A DNA stretch of 64,000 nt from CAVQOB01 sp963714325 (GTDB taxonomy: Bacteria > Pseudomonadota > Alphaproteobacteria > Rhizobiales > Hyphomicrobiaceae), in the NCBI GenBank assembly GCA_963714325.1, contig CAVQOB010000014.1:124001-188000 (forward strand), written 5' to 3'. Shown here piece after piece: positions 8,932 to 17,617 of the stretch; position 1 is the first letter of the stretch, and every line of letters begins with the position of its first letter. The notes beneath the pieces are model-generated. The model had not been told where the DNA came from. It saw only the letters and a list, made by a program, of their open reading frames with translations, and ran no database searches. A program made the position numbers and the translations under genes.

Positions 8932-10080
8932 TCAATCGCTGGCTGATCCACGCATTGCGCCGTGCATCCGTCGAAATTGGAAATCCGGCGCCGGTGCTGC
9001 CGCTTCCGCCTCGGCCCATGCCGCGATCAGCGCGCGATGGCTGGACTTCGCACAAACCGGGTCGGCATTCGTCGCGTCGCCAGTTACGGCCAACGCCTGG
9101 CAGCGGCAGCCGCCCCAATCCACGTCTTTCAGTTCACAGGAGCGGCAGGGTTCCTGCATCCAAGCCGTGCCGCGATAGGCATTGAACGCGTCGGAGTGGC
9201 GCCAGATGTCGGCGAGGGAGCGATCGCGCACGTTCTCGAATGACAGCATCTTGATCGTCTCCGCCGCATGGCAGGGGAGAACCTTGCCTGATGGCGTCAC
9301 GTTGATGATGCCGCGCCCCCAGCCGCCCATGCAAGCCTTGGGTCGCCTCGCGTAGTAGTCCGGGGCGACATAGTCGATGGCCAAGACGCCCTTGAGGCGT
9401 TTGCGCGCCGCTTCCGTGACTTCGATCGAACGCAGCACTTGTGGCTTGGTTGGCAGCAGTGCCGCGCGGTTCGCCAGCGCCCAGCCATAGTATTGCACAT
9501 TGGCGACCTCTAGGCGCTGCGCGCCAACCGACTCGGCCAAGGCGATGATGGCGGGAAGATTGTCGATGTTCTGGCGATGCACCGGCGCGTTGATTGTGAG
9601 CGCCAGCCCGAGTTCGCGCGTATAGCCAGCGAGGGCGAGCTTACGTTCATGTGCGCCCGCGGTGCCAGCAATGCGATCAGCGCTGGCCTCGGTCGCGTCC
9701 TGGATCGAGATCTGGACGTGATCGAGGCCCGCGGACGCCAGAGCCACCAGCCGATCACGTGTCACGGCGTAGGCCGATGTGATGAGGTTGGAATAGAGGC
9801 CGTTGGCCGATGCGCGTGCCACGAGTTGTTCGAGATCGCGGCGCAACGTCGGTTCACCACCCGACAGATGCAATTGCAGGACGCCAAGTTTGGCTGCCTC
9901 GTCGAGCACACGCAGCCAGTCTGCTGTCGAAAGTTCGGCGTTGGCCCGTTCGAGCTGCAGCGGGTTCGAGCAATAAGGACACTGCAGCGGGCAGCGGTGC
10001 GTCAGTTCCGCCAGCAGGCCGATCGGGGAGGGCAGATCGGATATCGCCGCCATCGCAGTGTCCTTTTCGGTGGCGGTCAT
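8932..10080 (-). CDS. pqqE: PQQ biosynthesis radical SAM enzyme PqqE
   Basis: 382 residues. The radical-SAM cluster motif CPLQCPYC is at about residues 30-37 (Cys-x3-Cys-x2-Cys), followed by the SAM-binding GGEPTLR. The C-terminal SPASM region carries further cysteines (KACMGGWGRG, VLPCHAA, EPCRSCELKDVDWGGCRCQA). In PQQ synthesis PqqE joins the glutamate and tyrosine side chains of PqqA while PqqA is held by PqqD. The ATG overlaps the pqqD stop (ATGA at 10077-10080). It is the last gene of the operon; the peptidase genes pqqF/pqqG are not in the window. Confidence 0.96.
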   Translation of the reverse strand: MTATEKDTAMAAISDLPSPIGLLAELTHRCPLQCPYCSNPLQLERANAELSTADWLRVLDEAAKLGVLQLHLSGGEPTLRRDLEQLVARASANGLYSNLITSAYAVTRDRLVALASAGLDHVQISIQDATEASADRIAGTAGAHERKLALAGYTRELGLALTINAPVHRQNIDNLPAIIALAESVGAQRLEVANVQYYGWALANRAALLPTKPQVLRSIEVTEAARKRLKGVLAIDYVAPDYYARRPKACMGGWGRGIINVTPSGKVLPCHAAETIKMLSFENVRDRSLADIWRHSDAFNAYRGTAWMQEPCRSCELKDVDWGGCRCQALAVTGDATNADPVCAKSSHRALIAAWAEAEAAAPAPDFQFRRMHGAMRGSASD

Positions 10081-10394
10081 ATCGCCAGATAGCTCTGGTC
10101 GGCGAGGTTTTGCAACAGCGGTAGAATATCCGCGAGGATATCAGCCTCGGGTGCGTCGAACTCGGCGGCGAGGTGTACCGCAATGTCGGTGACCGTGCGC
10201 GTGCCGTTGCAGAGTTTCAGAACGGCGATTGCCGTCTCACTCGGTGTCAACAATCGCTCCGGCGCGAGCAGGACCCATTGTTGCCGCGTCTCGTCCATCC
10301 GCAACCTGATGTGCCGCGCGAGAGCGGGCGTGGTCGCGGCGGTCACCACCAGGCGTCGCGTGGGCCGGTTGGTGCCATCCGGAGTTTGGGTCAT
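10077..10394 (-). CDS. pqqD: PQQ biosynthesis peptide chaperone PqqD
   Basis: 105 residues with the PqqD fold: HIRLRMDETRQQWVLLAPER, then a winged-helix part LLTPSETAIAVLKLCNGTRT and a C-terminal helix ILADILPLLQNLADQ. PqqD binds the PqqA peptide and presents it to PqqE. The ATG at 10394 overlaps the pqqC stop (ATGA, 10391-10394), and its own stop overlaps pqqE, so the three are coupled. The open frame extends upstream to 10499 but that part lies in pqqC and is not used. pqqC and pqqD are separate genes here, unlike the fused pqqCD of some methylotrophs. Confidence 0.93.
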   Translation of the reverse strand: MTQTPDGTNRPTRRLVVTAATTPALARHIRLRMDETRQQWVLLAPERLLTPSETAIAVLKLCNGTRTVTDIAVHLAAEFDAPEADILADILPLLQNLADQSYLAI

Positions 10395-11137
10395 TTGAGG
10401 GTATCCGCTTGATCCGGCACGAAAGCACCCGGGGGGATGAAGCCGGGGGTGACATAGGCGAAGTACAGCGCGTCGAGTTGTGCCCAGAGCACGCTGCACT
10501 TGAAGCGCAGGGCATCGAGCACCGCCGACTGCTGCTGCTGCGTTAGAGCGTGTTGTTTGACATAGGCGAGCGCGAAGTCGGCATCTTCGGTTGCCTGCCC
10601 GAGTCTGCGGCGGAAATAGCGCATGACGTCGTCGGTGATGAAGTCGTAGTTCTCGAGCATTCCGACGATGCGCTCCTGGTGGATCTTAGGCGCAAACAAC
10701 TCGGTCAACGACGACGCGACGGCCTCCAACAGGGTTTCATCGCGAACGAAGCGCACATAGGCTTCGACAGCGAACCGCGTCGCCGGCAGCGCGCCGCGCA
10801 TCGCAATGACATAGTCGCGATCGAGCCCCAGTCCGGTGGTCAGCATGAGCCAGCGCTCGATGCCGCCTTCCTCCGCCCCACCGCCATCGTGATCCTCGAT
10901 GCGGTGCCGCCATTCGCGACGCAATTCTCGATCGAGCGTGCGGCTGAGCAATGCCGCGTCCTTGCGTGGAACGCCGGCCTGATAGCAATAGCGGTTGAGC
11001 GCCCAAGCCTGAACCTGACCCTTGGTCAGCTTGCCGCCATGGAGCAAGTGATGAAATGGATGCTTATCGTGATAGCGCTCAGCGCCAATCGCGCGCAACG
11101 CCGCTTCGAGACCATCGGAAGTGAGCGCTTCTTTCAC
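10391..11137 (-). CDS. pqqC: Pyrroloquinoline-quinone synthase PqqC
   Basis: 248 residues, the usual PqqC length. Clear family motifs are YHDKHPFHHLLHGGKLTKGQ near residue 18, ALNRYCYQAGVPRKDAALLS near 45 and the substrate-binding RREWRHRIEDHDG near 74. PqqC carries out the final ring closure and eight-electron oxidation to PQQ without a cofactor. It starts with GTG at 11137, overlapping the pqqB stop (GTGA at 11134-11137), so translation is coupled. Confidence 0.96.
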   Translation of the reverse strand: MKEALTSDGLEAALRAIGAERYHDKHPFHHLLHGGKLTKGQVQAWALNRYCYQAGVPRKDAALLSRTLDRELRREWRHRIEDHDGGGAEEGGIERWLMLTTGLGLDRDYVIAMRGALPATRFAVEAYVRFVRDETLLEAVASSLTELFAPKIHQERIVGMLENYDFITDDVMRYFRRRLGQATEDADFALAYVKQHALTQQQQSAVLDALRFKCSVLWAQLDALYFAYVTPGFIPPGAFVPDQADTLK

Positions 11138-12066
11138 AGGTTCACCTCCATGCCGTCATAGCCAATCTCCCAGCCGGCGCGCTCGATCTCGCGTCGTTCG
11201 GGCGATGGGTCGAGCAGCACGGGATTGGATGTGTTGATGTGCACGAAGATCCGTCGTGCGATGCCGAGCGATGCGCAACCCGCGACCGATCCATCATCGC
11301 CGGACATGCTGATGTGGCCCATGCGTTGACCGGTCTTGTCGGATAGACCCTGGCGGATCAATTCGTCATCGCGGTAAAGCGTACCGTCGAAGAAAATCAG
11401 TTCGGCACCCCGAAGGCGTTCGCGCAATGCGGCATCGATCTGGGCACATGCCGGCAGGTAATAGAAGGCCCGGCCGCTCGCGGTATCGATCACCTTCAAA
11501 CCGATGGTGTCGCCCTCGCTCGTGCCGAGCGCTGCACCGGCACTGGGATCTTCCAGATACAGCGCAATCTTTCCCGGTACGGGGAACGCCTCAATGCTGA
11601 TCCCAAGGGGTGATCCCGCATGCATCAAGTGGGTTGTTATTCCCATCGCCAGCGGTCGCCGGGTGACATAGGCAGGGTCCAGGACGTTGAAAATACTATT
11701 GGCTGCCAGCACGGCGAGGACACGCGGGGTGCTGTAGACATTGAACGGTTGGCGCTCGCGCAGGCTGAGCAGACCGACGACGTGATCGACGTCGGCGTTG
11801 GTCAAGACGATCGCGCGGATCGGGCTGTTGCGCAGTGCCAACTCAGGACGCGGGTGGAGTGCGGGCGTTGCCGCGATCTGCTCGCGGATGTCGGGTGACG
11901 CGTTGAGTAGGACCCATGTTGCGCCATCGGCACTGACGGCAAGCGAGGATTGCGTGCGCGCCACTGCGCCCGCCCTGCCGTCCCATGCGGCACGACTGGT
12001 CGAGGCGTTGCAATTCCATTGCGGAAATCCGCCACCAGCGGCCGAGCCGAGTATCTTGATCAGCAC
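11134..12066 (-). CDS. pqqB: PQQ biosynthesis protein PqqB (metallo-hydrolase fold)
   Basis: 310 residues with the PqqB N-terminus ILGSAAGGGFPQWNCNASTS and metallo-beta-lactamase-fold motifs (NASPDIREQI, LTNADVDHVVGLLSLRE, FFDGTLYRDDELI, HINTSNPVLLDPSPER). PqqB is thought to be an iron-dependent hydroxylase acting on the di-amino-acid intermediate. The start codon is GTG at 12066; pqqA ends 180 bases upstream. That leader contains a 15-bp tandem repeat. Confident from many family motifs. Confidence 0.95.
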   Translation of the reverse strand: MLIKILGSAAGGGFPQWNCNASTSRAAWDGRAGAVARTQSSLAVSADGATWVLLNASPDIREQIAATPALHPRPELALRNSPIRAIVLTNADVDHVVGLLSLRERQPFNVYSTPRVLAVLAANSIFNVLDPAYVTRRPLAMGITTHLMHAGSPLGISIEAFPVPGKIALYLEDPSAGAALGTSEGDTIGLKVIDTASGRAFYYLPACAQIDAALRERLRGAELIFFDGTLYRDDELIRQGLSDKTGQRMGHISMSGDDGSVAGCASLGIARRIFVHINTSNPVLLDPSPERREIERAGWEIGYDGMEVNL

Positions 12067-12120
12067 GTGTCAGATACGCTCTCGTGTGGTTGTGCTGTCG
12101 TGCGGTTATGCTGTCGAGTG

Positions 12121-12150
12121 TTGAGCGCGCATTGGTTGAGCGCGCATTGT
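12121..12150. repeat. 15-bp tandem duplication between pqqA and pqqB
   Basis: The unit TTGAGCGCGCATTGG/T occurs at 12121-12135 and 12136-12150 without a gap, inside the 180-base pqqA-pqqB spacer. No function is visible; it may be a replication-slippage product. A second tandem repeat of exactly 15 bases lies at 6950-6978. Confidence 0.8.
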
Positions 12151-12246
12151 ATGTGCTCAAAGCAACACGGCCCGAAATGCGAGGAGGGCGATGGCGCGCG
12201 GCCATTGCCTCCCGCAGGTGCGCATCGCACCGCAAAATTCCAGGCG

Positions 12247-12354
12247 TCAGTTCAGAATTTCGATGTCGACATCGACATCCGACGACTGATATCCAGTTAC
12301 TTCAAGCGAGACATCCTGCACACACAGCTCAGGCTTGCGCCATACTTTCTTCAT
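12247..12354 (-). CDS. pqqA: PQQ precursor peptide PqqA
   Basis: A 35-residue peptide, easily missed by length cut-offs. It begins MKKVWRKPELCVQDVSLEVT and contains the invariant E-x3-Y of PqqA: Glu18 and Tyr22 (EVTGY), which are the two residues cross-linked by PqqE to form PQQ. A Shine-Dalgarno TTGGAG lies 7 bases before the ATG. Known PqqA peptides are about 22-30 residues; this one has an unusually long acidic tail (SSDVDVDIEILN). It is the first gene of pqqABCDE. The call rests on the E-x3-Y motif and its position directly before pqqB. Confidence 0.93.
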   Translation of the reverse strand: MKKVWRKPELCVQDVSLEVTGYQSSDVDVDIEILN

Positions 12355-12376
12355 TGGTGATCTCCAAATGACGTCG

Positions 12377-12410
12377 CCACAGCTGGCAGCACCCGTGCCG
12401 TCAGCTGTGG
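12377..12410. promoter_or_regulatory. Perfect inverted repeat in the pqqA leader
   Basis: CCACAGCTG (12377-12385) is repeated in inverse as CAGCTGTGG (12402-12410), with five further pairs possible inside the 16-base loop (one mismatch, one G-U). It lies 22 bases upstream of the pqqA start and has no following T run, so it does not look like a terminator. It may be an operator, an RNA-stability hairpin for the pqqA message, or a pause site. Function is inference. Confidence 0.5.
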
Positions 12411-12557
12411 AATGCTGTGCCTAAACACCGGGCCTGTCAAGCCGATCGTCATCGATCAAACGCACGCTCCAGATGCTCCTGATATTGCCATCCGAAATCG
12501 ACTCAGAGATGGATCGGTCGATCTTGAATTCTGGCCCGGCATCAAACTGTGGCAAAG
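12411..12557. other. Non-coding spacer upstream of the pqqA leader hairpin
   Basis: 147 bases between the interrupted haem-propeller gene and the pqqA hairpin, on the same strand. No reading frame with family resemblance is seen. The main pqqA promoter should be here, but no confident -35/-10 pair could be picked out. Confidence 0.3.
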
Positions 12558-14724
12558 TTACCGAGCCAGTGGGTCACGGCGATACTGGAAGTGGGCAGCC
12601 AATGGTTTGGTTCCCTTACCGCCTTCGATGAGCCAGGCCGTGCGATCGCCATTGGCAGCCCATAGACCACGCCCCTTCCAGCCGGCGTTCGGATCATCGA
12701 TGCGCCGGTCGAAGCCCTTGGCATAGAAGCCAAGCGGATAAGGCACGCGCAGCGAGACCATCTTGCCATGCTTGTCGAGGGCAACCAGACCGTCCATCAG
12801 ATTGGCGGTCGACATCGGTATATTCTCGCCCATGCCGAACACGTTGTGCTGATCAACCCAGGAATAATAACTCGAACTCGACACTGTTCTCGCCAAGCCC
12901 CTTGAAACCCGGGCCTGGATACTGGTGGAAGCTCCAGCCTTTGGGGCAATGGTTTCCGGTTGCGGTCGGACCACTCAGTGGTCCCTTGCACTTGCGGTGA
13001 TCGAAAATACCCATGTGGCCGCTGGCGAGCGAGACGACGGCGCGACCCTCTTTGTCGATGTCACCACCACGCACGCCGAAGCCCGGCATCGGCACGTAAA
13101 AGATCTCGGCAACTGCACGATGCGGATTGCTACCCGGATCGATGCGCACGACCGCGCCCGGGCTGCCGCGGATGGATCCCCAAATCGTGCCATCGACCGG
13201 ACTTGGCATGACAGCGTAAAACGTTGGACCGATCCGCATGTCTTTATTCGGGTCCTGCGGTTGACCAGGCTCGGTGTAGCCGTCATCGCGCTTTCCGTTG
13301 CCGTTGGTATCGAGCACGATGGCGGTCCAGCCCTGCGATTTTTCTATGTCGCCGGTCTCGTCCAACATCTTGGTGTTGATCCAGCCGACGTTACCGCCAC
13401 CGCCGCCGGTCGATGCCCAAACCGTATGGTTAGCATCATAGCCAAACTGCAGATGGTGCGAACCAAAGCACGTTTGGTACGCGGCATACTTACCGGTTTT
13501 GGGGTCGTACATCGTCACACGGCGGTGGGTGCGATCGAGTGGGAATTCCTTGGCTGACGGATGGCTCGATCCCTTTTTGCAGAGGTCTGGATTGTTGGGG
13601 GAGTGGCCAGTTGCGGCCAACCAGACCCGGTCCTTATGGTCGAGCATGGAGTTGTGATTATTGGCGCGACTGTTCCAGATATTCTCTTCGCCCCAATACG
13701 CTGATGGTGCAAGAATCTTGACGGACCCGGCGTTGCCTGGTCCGAGCGCCAGCGGCATATCAGGCGTGGTTGGCAGCACAAAATTAGTCGCCGTATTCTT
13801 CTCGGGATCAAGGATCGGCATGTCATCGCAAGCGTGCTCGCACTGTCCATAAACAGGGCCGTAGGCGTTCACTGTCGGATTGCGGCGGTCGCTGACGATG
13901 AGATCGTGCAGATACTGCTTGGGATTGTGCCAATCGCGCAGTGTCACGTCGACGTTACGCTCTTTGCCCAGCGGCCGTGTCGGCTTGTGTTCCGGCCGAA
14001 CGCCCTTCGCCACTTTCTCCGTCCATTCGCCGAAGTACTTGAACGGCACGCCGCCAAGATCACCGGCGGCGATATTGATCATGTTCTCACCGGCCTGGCC
14101 TGATTGGATGCGTCGCACCCAGGCGTCTTCATGTGTCTTGCCCTGATCCATATGGAATTTAGGGATCGTCCGTGTCGACAGTTGGCCAAGCTGATGACAT
14201 CCGACGCAGCCGTTGTTCTTCATGCCATTGAGATAATCACTCTGCTTAATTTTCTCTGGCATGCCGGATTTGTTGCGCGGGCCGAAGGCGTCGGCTCCAG
14301 GAATTTCCAGCATCGAGAACCAATAGGCTGCAGGGTAGTAGTGCGCGGCCGCGGCCTCATTCGGTGCCGGCACGGCTGCCAGATTGAGTTGCTTACCCCG
14401 CTCGCTTTTGACCTTGGGACTGTCAACGAGACCGTAGCCACGCACCTAGATATCGAAATTGGCCTTGGGCAGATCAGGGATGACATAGCGGCCCTGATCA
14501 TCCGTGACCACGATTTTGATGGAGCGAACGTCGAGTTCGAGCGTTTCAGCGATCACCCAGGCGGCGGCCTCGGGCCCATTGGGGCTGCGGACAACACCGC
14601 CGATATCCACCGTACCAATTTCGACGGCGGGTCCCTGCGCAAAGGCTGGCACAACCGCCGTCGTTGCAAACGCCGCGACGGCCGCAGCAAAGACCAAACC
14701 CATTGAACGAGATCGCATTCGCAT
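12558..14724 (-). pseudogene. Exported protein with regulatory-like, haem c and beta-propeller domains (interrupted)
   Basis: About 720 residues when the frames are joined. The start is ATG 14724 with AGGAGAA upstream and a signal peptide ending VVPAFAQ. Next comes a carboxypeptidase-regulatory-like beta-sandwich (VDIGGVVRSPNGPEAAAWVI to about residue 110), a haem c site NGCVGCHQLG near 170, then a Vgb/SMP-30-like propeller (LDHKDRVWLAATGHSPNN, QFGYDANHTVWASTGGGGGN, FYAVMPSPVDGTIWGSIRGS). Two interruptions are seen. An in-frame TAG at 14446-14448 stands between NFDI and VRGYGLVDSP, where relatives as I recall have Trp (TGG). A +1 frame change near 12870 separates GLGENSVEFE from YYSWVDQHNVFG. 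The rest is intact, so decay is recent or these are sequence errors. It lies upstream of pqqA on the same strand, suggesting a redox role linked to PQQ, which is inference. Confidence 0.7.
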
Positions 14725-14783
14725 CGGCAATTCTCCTGACGCTGCATTTGACCCAAGAGCCTTGCCCCAAAAACGCGGTGGCT

Positions 14784-15158
14784 GTCACCGCCGCTTCTGT
14801 TAGCCTAGGCGCCGGGACAGACGGCCACCGCGTCAAGAGCTATAACCCTTTCGTGGCATTGCGCTGGATGATTGATGGTCGCACTGTTGACGGTCTGCCA
14901 ACGCGTAGCACCTCGGAACTCCTCTCGCGACACGACGCGCTCCGCCTCTCAACCCAAGGCAGCGCGTGGTTCACTTTCGACGAAAACGAGCGCGGTGTGC
15001 TGTCGCCGGGGCAACTCGCTGACCTCGCTGTGCTTGACCGTGACTTCGAAACGATTCCAGTGGCAGACATTGCGACGCTGCAATCCGTTTTGACCATCGT
15101 CGGTGGCCGCGTTGTTTACGCCGCCGAGCCTTTCCTGGGTCTCGATCGCGCGCCGTAA
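14784..15158 (+). pseudogene. C-terminal fragment of a YtcJ-like amidohydrolase
   Basis: About 120 codons matching only the C-terminal end of amidohydrolase-3/YtcJ-type enzymes: GAGTDGHRVKSYNPFVALRW (containing the late catalytic Asp), LSRHDALRLSTQGSAWFTFD, then the closing GQLADLAVLDRDFETIPVAD and VLTIVGGRVVYA. The N-terminal three quarters, including the HxH metal site, are absent; upstream sequence belongs to the divergent haem-propeller gene. No start codon or ribosome site is convincing. This is a deletion remnant, so it is not expected to be active. Confidence 0.7.
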
Positions 15159-15675
15159 AAGGCGATGCTGGAGATGTCTGGTTTCCGGATGCTGCCGCGC
15201 GCATCATTGCGAACATTGGCGGGGCCGGACTCTTGGCATCGAATTTTTTCGAGTGTGAGTCAGGTCGATTGTTTCGCTTCTGAAGACGCCGCAAAATAGG
15301 ACGAGCGTCTCGATCATCGAACAAGGCACTTCCGGCGCTCGTGTGCATCGTTTTCTCGTAAGAATCTCGACTATTCATGCCGACTGGCACAACGCCTCAA
15401 TCGGGAACACGTTACAGAACGCATCTTGCGTACCCAAAGTCGACGCTATTACCTCGGCGCCGACCTGACTGTACCGGCCGTACAATCTGATGACCTTGGC
15501 TGACCAGTGATCCCGTCGCCTCACAAAATCACAGCGTAATTTGAATCACATAAGAGTTCGCAGTTTCATCCTGTCCGGCGCGCCGAATTACCGTTCAAGA
15601 GTTCGAACTCCGGATGCAGGGTGGTTGTGCCCAGTTGCCAGCGCGGTGCCGTTCTTGTTTCTCCGCACTCTCCAG
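15159..15675. other. Non-coding region between the amidohydrolase remnant and the ABC operon
   Basis: 517 bases with no supported gene. It holds a 12-base perfect palindrome GAGTTCGAACTC at 15599-15610. No terminator with a T run was found for the minus-strand operon that ends at 15676. It may contain further decayed sequence from the deletion that left the amidohydrolase remnant. Confidence 0.35.
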
Positions 15676-16644
15676 TCACTGCTCGAACAAATGACAGGCA
15701 ACACCGGTTGCGCCTGTCGTGCTCCAGGCGGGGCTTGCCGTCCGGCAGCGTTGCGTCACGTGCGCGCAGCGCGGATGAAAGTGGCATCCCGGTGGCGGCG
15801 CGATCGGGCTTGGCACCTCGCCGGACATCGGCCGGCGCTCGCGGTTCGGCTTGGCGACATCGGGAATGGTCTCAAGCAACAGCCGCGTATAGGGATGCAG
15901 GGGCGCCGCGAAGATCGCCTCGGCCGGACCGCTTTCGACCATCCGCCCGAGATACATGATCGCCAGATGATCGGACACGTGCCGCACGACCGCTAAGTTG
16001 TGGCTGATGAACAGATACGTCAGCCCGAATTGCTTCTGCAGCCGCATCATCAGGTTCAGGATCTGCGCCTGCACCGACACATCCAGCGCCGATGTCGGTT
16101 CGTCGCAGACCAGGAAGTCGGCTTCCGTCGCAAGCGCGCGCGCGATGGAAATGCGCTGTCGCTGGCCGCCGGAGAATTCGTGCGGATAGCGCGCCGCATC
16201 CCGTCGCGCGAGCCCGACCGTTTCCAGCAGATCGCCGACGCGATCCGTCGTCGCTTGTCCGCGCGCCTTGAGGCCCAATTCGCGGATCGGTTCAGCGATG
16301 ATGTCGCCGACGCGCCAGCGCGGATTGAGGCTGGCATAGGGGTCCTGAAAAATCATCTGCACGCGCGGTGGCCCCATTGTGCCGTCCACGCGCACGATGT
16401 CCGTGAACGCCAACTGTCCCGAAGTCGGCGCTTGCAGTCCGGCGATCATTTTCGCGACCGTCGATTTGCCGCACCCGGACTCCCCGACAATGCTGAACGT
16501 CTGGCCGCGCCGAACCGTGAAGCTGATGGTCATCAACCGCGCGCAGGACTGCTTCGGCGCGCCAGACGATGCGCGCGACAACCACGATCGCGAAACGTCG
16601 AAGTGGCAAGAGACTTGATCGACCGTCAACAGCGCATCAGCCAT
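15676..16644 (-). pseudogene. Opp/Dpp-type ABC importer ATPase (DppF-like), locally frame-disturbed
   Basis: About 322 residues with Walker A GESGCGKST, Q-loop MIFQDPYASLNPRWRVGD, signature FSGGQRQRISIARAL, Walker B FLVCDEPTSALDVSVQAQ and the C-terminal oligopeptide-type zinc-ribbon-like tail HFHPRCAHVTQRC. This layout is typical of OppF/DppF. The ATG at 16644 overlaps the preceding ATPase gene and follows GGAG. Between about residues 28 and 44 the frame reads nonsense while another frame reads VWRAEAVLRAVDD, the expected start of the nucleotide-binding domain, so two compensating single-base changes lie near 16595 and 16535. Overall the protein could still be mostly intact. Last gene of the operon. 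Confidence 0.8.
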
Positions 16645-17617
16645 GACCCGCTCCAATCAGTGGGACATGGCAGGCAGCCGCATGCGGATCTGCCCCGATG
16701 ACCGGCGCGCGTTGGCGACAAACATCGATCGCCAAACCGCAGCGCGGATGGAAGGCACAGCCCGCGCGGGATAGCGTCCAGTCGCGGCATCGCGCCGTCG
16801 ATCTGTTTGAGCTCCGATTGCGTCGATGCACGCTCGGGATCGAGGCCATCAGCCCGGCCGTATAGGGATGGCGCGGGTGCCGGATCACGTCCGCAACCGG
16901 CCCGACTTCGACGACGCGTCCCGCATACATCACCGCTACCCGATCCGCCGTCTCCGCGATCACGCCCATGTCGTGCGTCACCAGCATCACCGCCGTGCCG
17001 TGCTCGCGGCACAGGCGCTTCAGCAGCGTGGTGATCTGCGCCTGGATCGAGACGTCGAGCGCCGTCGTCGGCTCATCGGCGATGATCAATTGCGGTTCCG
17101 CGCACAGCGCCAACGCGATCACGACACGCTGGCGCATGCCGCCGGAGAACTGATGCGGATAGTGATCGATGCGGACGTCCGGTGCCGGAATGCCGACGTC
17201 TGCAAGCAGCTTCAATGCGCGCCGTCGAGCCTCGGCGTGGCTCATGTCGAGATGCGTGAGGATCGTCTCGACGAGTCTGATCGCCAACGCGCAGCAGCGG
17301 ATGCAGCGAGGTCAGCGGGTCCTGGAAGATCGCGCCGATATGCCGGCCGCGCAGTCGGCGCATCTCATGCGGCGCCAGATTGTCGATGCGGCGGCCGTCG
17401 AAAGTGATCCGCCGCTGGCGATGCGTCCCGGTGGGTCGAGCAGCCCGATAATCGCCGTGCCCGTGAGCGACTTCCCGGCGCCCGATTCGCCGACCACGCC
17501 GAGAATCTCGCCGGCCGCGATGTCGAGCGAGACGCCGTCGAGCGCCGTCAACGGGCCGCGCCGGCCGTCGAACACGACGCGCAAATCGCGAACAGACAGC
17601 AGCGGCCGGCCACTCAT
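16637..17617 (-). pseudogene. Opp/Dpp-type ABC importer ATPase (DppD-like), frameshifted
   Basis: Joined frames give a DppD/OppD-like ATPase of about 325 residues: SVRDLRVVFDGRRGPLTALD and Walker A GESGAGKS in one frame; ITFDGRRIDNLAPHEMRRLR and IFQDPLTSLHPLLRVGDQ in a second; signature FSGGMRQRVVIALAL, Walker B LIIADEPTTALDVSIQAQ and H-loop LVTHDMGVIAE in a third. Frame changes fall near 17420 and 17288. A further compensating pair near 16815 and 16755 surrounds ELKQIDGAMPRLDAIPRG. The ATG at 17617 overlaps the stop of the preceding amidohydrolase. Every motif is preserved, which suggests sequencing indels instead of decay. Confidence 0.8.

Noticed and set aside
8691..9243. Plus- and minus-strand frames antisense to the cytochrome and pqqE genes
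   Set aside because: They have no ribosome sites or family motifs and are explained by the high GC content over real genes.
14664..14783. N-terminal 40 codons in front of the amidohydrolase remnant
   Set aside because: They are antisense to the signal-peptide region of the haem-propeller gene and have no family resemblance.
15541..15996. Possible short gene near 15.6 kb and a tRNA-like T-arm GAGTTCGAACTC
   Set aside because: No acceptor stem, D-arm or anticodon arm can be built around the palindrome, and the frame overlaps the ABC ATPase antisense.
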